A stretch of 50,471 nt of DNA from UBA2365 sp964594045. GTDB taxonomy: Bacteria; Bacteroidota; Bacteroidia; Chitinophagales; Saprospiraceae. Shown one piece after another: positions 36,458 to 43,032 of the stretch; the first letter of the stretch is position 1, and each line of letters begins with the position of its first letter. A program made the translations under genes and the position numbers. The stretch lies in assembly GCA_964594045.1 (NCBI GenBank), contig CAZQKR010000028.1, forward strand, positions 1-50,471, given 5' to 3'. The notes below the pieces were generated by a model. That model ran no database searches. It worked only from the letters and a program-made list of their open reading frames with translations, and was not told the origin of the DNA.

Positions 36458-37339
36458 TTATAATTCAAATTTTTGTTTATATGACTTCAGCGTATTGAGC
36501 AATAAAGCAGCAACTGTCATCAGACCTACTCCTCCGGGAACTGGAGTGATGTGACTGCATTTGGAGGCAACCTGCTCAAAATCCACATCCCCAACGAGAC
36601 GATACCCATTTTTGGCTGTTATGTCATCCACTCTGTTGATCCCCACATCGATGACTACAGCTCCCTCTTTCACCATATTTTCTTTCACAAATAATGGAAC
36701 ACCGATGGCTGCAATCAAAATATCCGCTTTCCGGCAAATTTCTTCGAGGCCGACAGTTGCACTGTGCGTATGTATCACAGTACAGTTGCCATAATCTGCC
36801 TTCCTGGAGAGCAATAGGGCCATCGGGGTGCCCACAATGTTACTTCTTCCGAGAACTACAGCAACTTTTCCTTTTGTGGCGATCCTGTATCTTTCAAGCA
36901 TCAGCAGGATGCCATAAGGTGTTGCAGGAATATAAGTATCCAGGCCAAGGGTAAGTTTACCCATGTTGAACGGATGAAATCCATCCACATCCTTATCCGG
37001 ATCAATCGAACGGATGATCAGTTCATCGTTGATGTGGGCAGGAAGGGGTAATTGAACGATGTATCCGTCCAGTCCGGGATCGGAATTCAATTTTTTGATC
37101 TCTTCCAGCAATTCGTCCTGAGAGATGTTTTCTTCCAGTGAGATCAGTTCTGAGTCAAATCCTGTCTGACTACAACTTTTCATCTTACTTTTTACATAAG
37201 ATTGGCTTGGGGGATCATTTCCAACCAGAACAGCAGCCAGTTTGGGCTTTCTGAATCCTTTTGCTACTGCTTTGGCAACTTCTGCAGCGATCTCCTCCTT
37301 GATTTTACCGGACAACAGTTTCCCATCGAGTAATTCCAT
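36458..37339 (-). CDS. folD: Bifunctional methylenetetrahydrofolate dehydrogenase/cyclohydrolase
   Basis: FolD interconverts 5,10-methylene- and 10-formyl-tetrahydrofolate with NADP, supplying one-carbon units for purines and formyl-Met. At 293 residues it has the standard length. Conserved motifs: SQSYVKSKMKSC with the catalytic Lys (about 47-58), YIVQLPLPAHI, DKDVDGFHPFNMGKL, GRSNIVGTPMALLL (cofactor loop), and PVPGGVGLMTVAALLLNT at the C-terminus. First gene of a probable leftward folD-prmA pair. Confidence 0.96.
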   Translation of the reverse strand: MELLDGKLLSGKIKEEIAAEVAKAVAKGFRKPKLAAVLVGNDPPSQSYVKSKMKSCSQTGFDSELISLEENISQDELLEEIKKLNSDPGLDGYIVQLPLPAHINDELIIRSIDPDKDVDGFHPFNMGKLTLGLDTYIPATPYGILLMLERYRIATKGKVAVVLGRSNIVGTPMALLLSRKADYGNCTVIHTHSATVGLEEICRKADILIAAIGVPLFVKENMVKEGAVVIDVGINRVDDITAKNGYRLVGDVDFEQVASKCSHITPVPGGVGLMTVAALLLNTLKSYKQKFEL

Positions 37340-37585
37340 AGAAATAATTTTTAATATGAATATATCTGAGCACGGAATCCGGTACGAATTTCAGCATTTT
37401 TTTACGCATCACCTAATTATCTTTAGAATTGCTTGACCACAATTTTTAAGGCCATCTTTTATTCAGCTATATGGATTCAACAAATCAGCATCATGAATTT
37501 GCAAAGTTCGAAGGTCCACATTTTCGCTCAACCAAAAAAACAATCATATTTTTTACATAAGTATTTTTAATCATACATAAATTCG

Positions 37586-37593
37586 TATTTTTG
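37586..37593 (+). promoter_or_regulatory. Predicted -7 element ahead of the SH3-like/copper ATPase genes
   Basis: TATTTTTG matches TAnnTTTG exactly, 46 bp before the ATG at 37640. The upstream region is T/A-rich without a clear TTG. It could drive the 177-residue protein gene and the metal ATPase gene together. Confidence 0.4.
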
Positions 37594-37639
37594 TCATTTA
37601 ATAAATATTAAAATAACTGATAATATAAATTTTATCGAA

Positions 37640-38173
37640 ATGGATAACAAATTACTGGGTATCGGGTCAAGGGTGAACCATCCTGCTTACGGTCCGGGTG
37701 TCATCATCGGATCAGAAGTTGCAGCATATAAAGTATGTTTCATTTCACAGGGGATCAAACACGTTGGTAAACAATACAATGCATGGGATATTGTCGAATT
37801 GATCGAAGATGAAAACACCGTATCTTTTTCAATGGCCGAAAAATCACTCATCAAGATACTCAAAACCTGGAGCGATATCAGTGAAGTCATTCCTATGCAC
37901 AATAAATGGAATAATGGAAAAATGATCCTGGTTCCGGGCAACACTGAGCTGAAGGAAAAAGAAATTCCTATTGAAGTTTTTTTCCATAAAATCGTAATGG
38001 TCAGGGATAGGCTGAGGGTAATGGAACAACGCATCAACAGCAGCGAGGGGCTCACCGATGAAGACAAGGTCAATCTTCAGCAGTACATCACGAGAATCTA
38101 CGGAAGTCTGACAACTTTCAACGTGTTATTCCAACAAAAAGAAGATTATTTTGTTGGAGAAAAGAGCGAATGA
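37640..38173 (+). CDS. Conserved hypothetical protein with SH3-like N-terminus
   Basis: A 177-residue soluble protein. Residues 5-55 (LGIGSRVNHPAYGPGVIIG and on) follow the G-x-R-V-x-H-P-x-Y-G-x-G-x-V pattern of small SH3/Tudor-like barrels seen in CarD-type and helicase C-terminal domains. The remainder is helical and charged, with no signal peptide. I recognise no named family. It ends 16 bp before the metal-binding ORF of the ATPase in the same direction, so one transcript is likely, but the functional link is unknown. Confidence 0.72.
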   Translation: MDNKLLGIGSRVNHPAYGPGVIIGSEVAAYKVCFISQGIKHVGKQYNAWDIVELIEDENTVSFSMAEKSLIKILKTWSDISEVIPMHNKWNNGKMILVPGNTELKEKEIPIEVFFHKIVMVRDRLRVMEQRINSSEGLTDEDKVNLQQYITRIYGSLTTFNVLFQQKEDYFVGEKSE

Positions 38174-38189
38174 TCTAAACAGTTGTAGT

Positions 38190-38429
38190 ATGAAACAAAT
38201 CAAGTGGGAAGTTGGCGGAATGAATTGTACAGGTTGCTCTGCGACCATAAAGAACCTGTTGGAATCCAAAGGTATGCAGGATGTACAGGTGGATTTCAGC
38301 ACAGGAGAACTCGTTTTCAGTAATCCGACATCTGAAACTGATGATCAGATTGTTCATTCCATTGAAAGTCTTGGTTTCAGGGTGATCTTACCAGAACATG
38401 GTAAAAAAAAAGGCCTGACATTAGGCTGA
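38190..38429 (+). CDS. Heavy-metal-associated (HMA) domain: N-terminal part of CopA or separate chaperone
   Basis: A 79-residue frame from the ATG at 38190: the HMA fold with GMNCTGCSATI (metal-binding CxxC at residues 12 and 15) and the usual beta-alpha-beta pattern to about residue 70. After a run of nine A bases the frame reads KKKGLTLG and stops. The -1 frame entered at the A run continues straight into the first membrane helix of the ATPase. The short product is therefore either a CopZ-like chaperone made by ordinary decoding, or the detached start of a frameshifted pump. The open frame runs 39 bp further upstream, into the preceding gene, so the ATG at 38190 is preferred. Confidence 0.8.
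   Translation: MKQIKWEVGGMNCTGCSATIKNLLESKGMQDVQVDFSTGELVFSNPTSETDDQIVHSIESLGFRVILPEHGKKKGLTLG
38403..38411 (+). promoter_or_regulatory. A9 slippery run joining HMA and ATPase frames
   Basis: Nine consecutive A bases read as AAA AAA AAA in the HMA frame. A one-base backward shift here makes the next codon AGG and joins the ATPase frame without any lost residue. A 0-frame stop follows at 38427-38429. Immediately after the run, GGCCT (38412-38416) can pair with AGGCT (38423-38427), a small 5-bp hairpin with one G-U pair, too close and weak to be a convincing stimulator. Homopolymer slippage by RNA polymerase would serve equally well. Confidence 0.55.
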
Positions 38430-40288
38430 TCCTTGCGATACTTTTCTCCCTACCCCTTTTTTTGCAGCATATTTTCCATCTGATCCCCGGAATACATGTA
38501 CATTTCATGGAATCTGCCTGGCTGCAATTCATATTATGTACGCCTGTTTTTCTGATCGGACTTCAGCGCTTCGGTAAGAGTGCTTTCGCCTCTTTGAAGC
38601 TTGGTGTTTACCACATGGACCTGCTGATCCTGATAGGAAGTACATCAGCATTCATCTACAGTACTTTAGGTATGATTTGGGAAGATCAGTCCATGATTTT
38701 CTTTGAAACTGCAGCGATGATCATCACTTTAGTGCTTATAGGGAATTTTATAGAAGAACGTACAGTCAAACAAACCAGCAATGCCATTGAAGGGCTGAAG
38801 AAACTTCAGCAAAACTATGCAATGCGTCTTGATCCACAAACAGGACAAGTCACTAAAGTTCAAATTCAGGATCTGCGTAACTATGATCAGGTCATGGTCA
38901 ATGAAGGAGATGCTGTTCCGTCCGACGGGATCATTTTAAGCGGTGAGGCGCTGATCGACGAATCTATGCTCACAGGAGAGAGCGCACCAAAATCCAGGGT
39001 GAAAGGTGATGAAGTGATCGGTGCCACGATCGTTGTTTCCGGATCACTACGGTTGCAGATCACCAGGACAGGAACAGCAACGGTTTTGAGCAACATGATC
39101 GAATTGGTCAAAAAGGCACAACGTGAGAAGCCAGGCATTCAGCGGCTGGCCGACCGGATCAGTCATATTTTTGTTCCTACCGTGATCACCATCTCAGTGA
39201 TCACATTTTTGATCTCCTACTTTTTGGCAGGTGTTGAATTAACTCCATCCATTCTCAACAGCATTGCCGTATTGGTTGTCTCCTGTCCCTGTGCAATGGG
39301 GCTGGCTACTCCGACAGCAATTGCAGCAGGCGTTGGGCAGCTATCCAGAAATGGTATGATGGTCAAAAGCGGACAGGTTTTGCAAAACATGTCAAGTGTT
39401 AGGAAACTTCTGTTTGACAAAACTGGAACCCTAACCGAAGGAAAAATTGTGATCAATGACTTCCGGACTTTTGGCATTGAGCCTGCCTTGGCTAAATCTG
39501 TGTTTTATGAATTGGAAAAACACTCGTCGCATCCGATCGCAACAGCCATTGTAAAAACTTTCAGAGCAAGTGACTCTGAAGCGATCAAACACCCGTTAAA
39601 GCAGGTAAAAGAATTGAGGTCAGAAGGAATTGTTGCTGAAGATGAAGCAGGTGATCACTGGAAGATATCATCTGTCCGGACAGATGAACCGGCGGATCAA
39701 AACACCATTGGTCTTTTCAGGAATAATGAACTGGTAGCTATTGTGCATATCGGGGACACATTGCGGTCAAATGCCCGACAAGTAATCGGGCAGTTACAAG
39801 ATCAGGGATACGGTATTTCAATCATTTCCGGTGACAAAACCAGTACTGTTGCCAAAGTGGCTGCCCAATTGGGCATAGAAAGCCACCACAGTGAAATGAA
39901 ACCTGAGCAAAAATACGATCTGATAGAGCAGGAAAACCTCAAAGGGCATATCGCCATGATCGGAGACGGGATCAATGATGCCGCTGCATTGCACAAGGCC
40001 GCGGTAGGAATTTCATTCAGTGAAGCTTCACGTATTGCCATCAATTCAGCTGACATTGTGCTGATGAGACCGGATCTTTCCTTGCTTCCTAAAGCCTTCA
40101 GGATCAGTAAAGCCACGATGACGACCATCAGGCAAAATCTATTTTGGGCATTTTCCTATAACATTGTGGCCATACCCATGGCTGCTGCCGGAATGCTTAA
40201 CCCAATGCTGGCTGCACTTCTGATGAGTTTTTCAGATCTCATAGTAGTTGGAAACAGTATTCGATTGGTTTTCAGAAAGTTCAAATGA
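38411..40288 (+). CDS. copA: Copper-type P1B ATPase (CopA-like), body in the -1 frame
   Basis: Metal-exporting P-type ATPase. The frame is open from the A run at 38411 to the stop at 40286-40288 (625 residues); the only early start codon in it is TTG at 38462. In order: membrane helices, the actuator TGES loop, the membrane metal site SCPCAMG, the phosphorylation site DKTGTLTEG, the nucleotide-site HP pair (HSSHPIA), and hinge GDGINDAAAL. The helix-7 pair YN is present; in helix 8 the sequence is MSFSD, where Cu(I) pumps usually have MxxSS. The start lacks an ATG and the HMA domain, which is found in frame 0 just upstream; joined by a -1 shift they make about 699 residues, a normal CopA size. 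Confidence 0.88.
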   Translation, partial: RPDIRLILAILFSLPLFLQHIFHLIPGIHVHFMESAWLQFILCTPVFLIGLQRFGKSAFASLKLGVYHMDLLILIGSTSAFIYSTLGMIWEDQSMIFFETAAMIITLVLIGNFIEERTVKQTSNAIEGLKKLQQNYAMRLDPQTGQVTKVQIQDLRNYDQVMVNEGDAVPSDGIILSGEALIDESMLTGESAPKSRVKGDEVIGATIVVSGSLRLQITRTGTATVLSNMIELVKKAQREKPGIQRLADRISHIFVPTVITISVITFLISYFLAGVELTPSILNSIAVLVVSCPCAMGLATPTAIAAGVGQLSRNGMMVKSGQVLQNMSSVRKLLFDKTGTLTEGKIVINDFRTFGIEPALAKSVFYELEKHSSHPIATAIVKTFRASDSEAIKHPLKQVKELRSEGIVAEDEAGDHWKISSVRTDEPADQNTIGLFRNNELVAIVHIGDTLRSNARQVIGQLQDQGYGISIISGDKTSTVAKVAAQLGIESHHSEMKPEQKYDLIEQENLKGHIAMIGDGINDAAALHKAAVGISFSEASRIAINSADIVLMRPDLSLLPKAFRISKATMTTIRQNLFWAFSYNIVAIPMAAAGMLNPMLAALLMSFSDLIVVGNSIRLVFRKFK

Positions 40289-40315
40289 CAGCCTGAGACT
40301 GACCTTTAACGAGAC

Positions 40316-41071
40316 TTATTTTTGCTTAATTGAGGATCTGATTTTTTCTTCTTCAACCATCTTCAGGTTGTTGAGTCTCAGGAATACCTGAACTGTGGTC
40401 TTGACATCTTTTTCGCAGTAATTTTTTATTCGCTCCAGATCATTTTCTTCCCAATAGACTTTGCTGACCATACTACCATCAATGTCATCCTTTGGAGAAG
40501 GAATACCCAAAACATGAGCGAGCAATTTCAGTGAGGTGTAATTTTTATAATCACCAAACTTCCACAATTCCATCGTATCGATCAAATGAGTGGTCTCCCA
40601 AGGCTTTTTGCCTGCAATATCCAGCATTCGGGGCAATCTGAGCCCATTGATGATCATCCTTCTGGACAGGTAAGGCACATCAAATTCTCTGATATTGTGT
40701 CCGCAAAGGAAGCTGGAAGCAGGATCACCAAAATATTTTTCCAGCAGTTGTGAGAATTCCTTCAGAATCACTGACTCATCAGAACCACTGAAAGAATTCA
40801 GTCTCAATTCTTTAATTTCGCCTTTATCCAGGATCAAAAATCCCATGGAGATGCAGACTACCCTGCCAAACTCTGCATAAATTCCTGCTTTTTTTGAATA
40901 AAGATCAGCAAAAACAGCAGGATCAGCAGGGTCATCAACTGATTTTAACCAATAAGCAGACTTATGGTCCCATAATGCCTGCAATTCGGAATCCATCCCC
41001 AGATAATCAGGTGTTGCAGAGGCGGTTTCAATATCAAAAAATAATATTCGGTGAAGGTTTTTCGTTTCCAT
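40316..41071 (-). CDS. Predicted 3'-5' exonuclease, PolB-exo-like (DEDD superfamily)
   Basis: A 251-residue ribonuclease H-like exonuclease (DNA_pol_B_exo2 family). Exo I is FFDIETAS (Asp12, Glu14), exo II is FLCGHNIREFDVPYLSRRM (Asp near 131), and exo III lies in YCEKDVKTTVQVF with the last acidic residue. Middle segments FGRVVCISMGFL and HLIDTMELWKFGDYKNYTSL are typical. No polymerase domain is attached. It probably acts in DNA repair or RNA processing. It is convergent with the ATPase gene, with 27 bp between. Confidence 0.88.
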   Translation of the reverse strand: METKNLHRILFFDIETASATPDYLGMDSELQALWDHKSAYWLKSVDDPADPAVFADLYSKKAGIYAEFGRVVCISMGFLILDKGEIKELRLNSFSGSDESVILKEFSQLLEKYFGDPASSFLCGHNIREFDVPYLSRRMIINGLRLPRMLDIAGKKPWETTHLIDTMELWKFGDYKNYTSLKLLAHVLGIPSPKDDIDGSMVSKVYWEENDLERIKNYCEKDVKTTVQVFLRLNNLKMVEEEKIRSSIKQK

Positions 41072-41167
41072 TTTATGAAATTTTATGCAAAATATTCATT
41101 TTTTCTTAAAAAGCATGAATAATTTGAAACTTCAAAACATTTTCATGCATCCATAGTAATAAAGCCT

Positions 41168-41175
41168 TATATTTG
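41168..41175 (+). promoter_or_regulatory. Predicted -7 element of the coiled-coil membrane protein gene
   Basis: TATATTTG matches TAnnTTTG exactly and lies about 100 bp before the ATG at 41276. No clear TTG is found at the -33 distance. Confidence 0.4.
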
Positions 41176-41275
41176 TATGTTCATGATAGCAATATGGACA
41201 GAATCATTTATGGTTTATGCAATCGTAAATAATATTTAATTAAAGCAACTTTTCAAATACTAAAATCAAACAAGT

Positions 41276-42253
41276 ATGACATCATCAAATTCAAATCAAA
41301 AATTTATGGCATGGGCAATAGTGGCCATCGTTTTATTGCTCGCAACCAATGTGTACCAATGGTGGAAAATCAGTCAGTTAAAGAATGAAACAACAGTAGT
41401 AAAAACGGAGTTGAACGAAGTTGAAGAAACAAAGGCATTGCTCGAAAAGGACTATGAGCTGGCACTGGCCAGTCTGGACGAGCTAAAAGGAGACAATGAA
41501 GAATTGAATCAGATGATCGAACAGCAAAAAGCTGATCTCAAAACTCAAAAAGATAAAATTTCAAGATTGATCAAAACCTCAGGTCAACTGGAACAGGCCA
41601 AAAAGGAAATCGCCATGTTGAATGCCACGGCTCAGAAATATGTTGAGGAGATCAATCAGTTAAAAGCGGAAAATGAAATGCTCGCAACTGAAAATACTCA
41701 GCTTAAGACTGAAACGGAAAATCTGAGTTCCAACCTCCAGACTGTCAGCCAGGAAAAGGAAAACATTTTAAGGGAAAAAGAGCAGATCACTCAGGAAAAA
41801 GAAAGATTGAGCAGTGATTTTGCCATGGTTTCTGTTAAAGCCAACAAAGCATCCGTTATAGAATTGAAGGAAATTGATGTCAAGGGTTATCGGATCAAGG
41901 AAAGTGGTAAATTATCCAAAAGGAAAAGTGCCAGCAGCGTTGACCTGCTTGATCTTTGCTTTACTATGATACCCAATGAAATTGCAGATAAGGGAGTTGA
42001 AAAGTTCATCATTAAACTGATCGGACCTGACGGTGTGACGGTCCACAATCAGCAGATTGGCGGCACATTTAAAAAAGAAGCCGACGGGACCGAATCAAAA
42101 TATACTTTTTCAGCCAATTATGCCAGCCCGGGCAAAGAAGAAAAAGTTTGTACCAAATATGAACCTAAGATGGAGTTACAAAAAGGGACTTATAATATTG
42201 AAATCTACAATAAAGGGTACCTCACTGGAAAAGGAAGTTTTAAACTGAGGTAA
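41276..42253 (+). CDS. Membrane-anchored coiled-coil protein with C-terminal beta domain
   Basis: A 325-residue protein: a membrane helix (about 10-27, FMAWAIVAIVLLLATNVYQW), a long coiled coil (about 30-180, repeating E, K, Q, L heptads such as LKAENEMLATENTQLKTE), and a C-terminal beta-rich domain (about 195-325) including ELKEIDVKGYRIKESGKLSK and YNIEIYNKGYLTGKGSFKLR. This layout recurs among Bacteroidota proteins of unknown function. The C-terminal part probably faces the periplasm. It is a single rightward gene with a terminator about 120 bp beyond its stop. Confidence 0.78.
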   Translation: MTSSNSNQKFMAWAIVAIVLLLATNVYQWWKISQLKNETTVVKTELNEVEETKALLEKDYELALASLDELKGDNEELNQMIEQQKADLKTQKDKISRLIKTSGQLEQAKKEIAMLNATAQKYVEEINQLKAENEMLATENTQLKTETENLSSNLQTVSQEKENILREKEQITQEKERLSSDFAMVSVKANKASVIELKEIDVKGYRIKESGKLSKRKSASSVDLLDLCFTMIPNEIADKGVEKFIIKLIGPDGVTVHNQQIGGTFKKEADGTESKYTFSANYASPGKEEKVCTKYEPKMELQKGTYNIEIYNKGYLTGKGSFKLR

Positions 42254-42373
42254 TCAAATTCAAAATAGATTTAGAATATGGACTGCAGAATGGTTTAGAT
42301 CTTTTCCTTCCATGTTTTGATCAATAAATCAATACAGCTCACACTTTTTTACAGCTTAGGCTGATTATGTATC

Positions 42374-42412
42374 ATCGCCGGATGCTCATTTTAAGACCAT
42401 CCGGCGATTTTC
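42374..42412 (+). terminator. Terminator after the coiled-coil membrane protein gene
   Basis: A perfect 11-bp stem (ATCGCCGGATG with CATCCGGCGAT) closes a 13-nt loop and is followed by TTTCT. It lies about 120 bp after the stop codon. The T tract is short, so efficiency is uncertain, but the stem is strong. Confidence 0.65.
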
Positions 42413-42724
42413 TATTATCAAATCCCTTCACCATCTAAATGGAAATCAAGGACTTTTTTCAACAATCTGTAACTGATAATAAAGTATTTGGCCGGGAAGA
42501 TGATATTATTGGATAAGCCGGCAATGAAATATTTTCATCAGAAGAAAACGGCAACCGGTTTAATGCTATTGATACCCTTTAAACATGAACTCCCGTATCA
42601 AGACGGCAAAAGGATCATTGATAGTAAGCACTATTCTCGTCATAAGGATATATCATTTCCCCTGATCTTAAGCTTTATTTGTTGAAGTTGGTTAAAAATG
42701 CACCTTAATGTTTGCAAACAAATT

Positions 42725-42904
42725 ACTGACGAATGCTGACGAATACTGACGAATGCTGACGATACTTTGTATGTCAGCACTTATCAGGCAAGCTTGTCAG
42801 CATCTTTGATACTGACGATGCTTTGCATGTCAGTATTTATTTTACTGACGAATGCTGACGATACTTTGTATGTCAGCACTTATCAGGCAAGCTTGTCAGC
42901 ATCT
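42725..42904. repeat. Tandem palindromic (REP-like) repeat block
   Basis: Two exact 61-bp direct copies (42745-42805 and 42844-42904) separated by 38 bp, preceded by a 10-bp tandem unit of the form RCTGACGAAT. Each 61-bp copy contains a hairpin, GCTGAC-g-ATAC-ttt-GTAT-GTCAGC (42755-42778 and 42854-42877). The spacer contains a diverged third hairpin, ACTGAC-g-ATGC-ttt-GCAT-GTCAGT (42811-42834). It differs at two base pairs, and both differ on both sides, so pairing is kept. This supports a structured element. Confidence 0.8.
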
Positions 42905-42957
42905 ACGATCCAAAAAAGGCGCTTTGCCCTGAGTTTTTGGCTGACCCGCAACTTCGC

Positions 42958-43028
42958 GTTCCCTCACTTGAGTATCCACCGGATATTCACCTTTCAGTAA
43001 CGGTCGGTCATTTTCAGCTATCAACATA
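42958..43028. repeat. 71-bp dispersed repeat, copy B
   Basis: Same element as copy A at 53-123, same strand, 8 mismatches and no gaps. The TATCC-acc-GGATA palindrome is identical. It abuts the palindromic repeat block (53 bp away) and ends 4 bp before the stop codon of the leftward T9SS-tail gene, so it would lie in that gene's 3' untranslated region. Confidence 0.75.
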
Positions 43029-43032
43029 CATT

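Larger units (their letters stand above)
42254..43032. other. Repeat-rich noncoding region, 779 bp
   Basis: No convincing gene. From left to right: an AT-rich spacer, a strong terminator, about 300 bp of mixed composition with only short open frames (25 codons from 42439; 65 codons from 42488), a block of palindromic tandem repeats at 42725-42904, a 53-bp GC-richer stretch, and the 71-bp dispersed repeat. The short frames could be decayed gene remnants, but nothing recognisable remains. Confidence 0.6.

Noticed and set aside
42439..42685. Two short plus-strand ORFs (25 and 65 codons) in the repeat-rich gap
   Set aside because: Overlapping frames with no family match and no promoter. A decayed gene remnant is possible but unsupported.
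42905..42957. Possible mobile element end between the two repeat types
   Set aside because: No transposase, terminal inverted repeats or target duplication could be found, so only repeats are claimed.
42767..43000. 77-codon ORF across the palindromic repeats
   Set aside because: Its peptide repeat (YVSTYQASLSAS) merely reflects the 61-bp DNA repeat; the stem-preserving base changes indicate selection on structure, not on protein.
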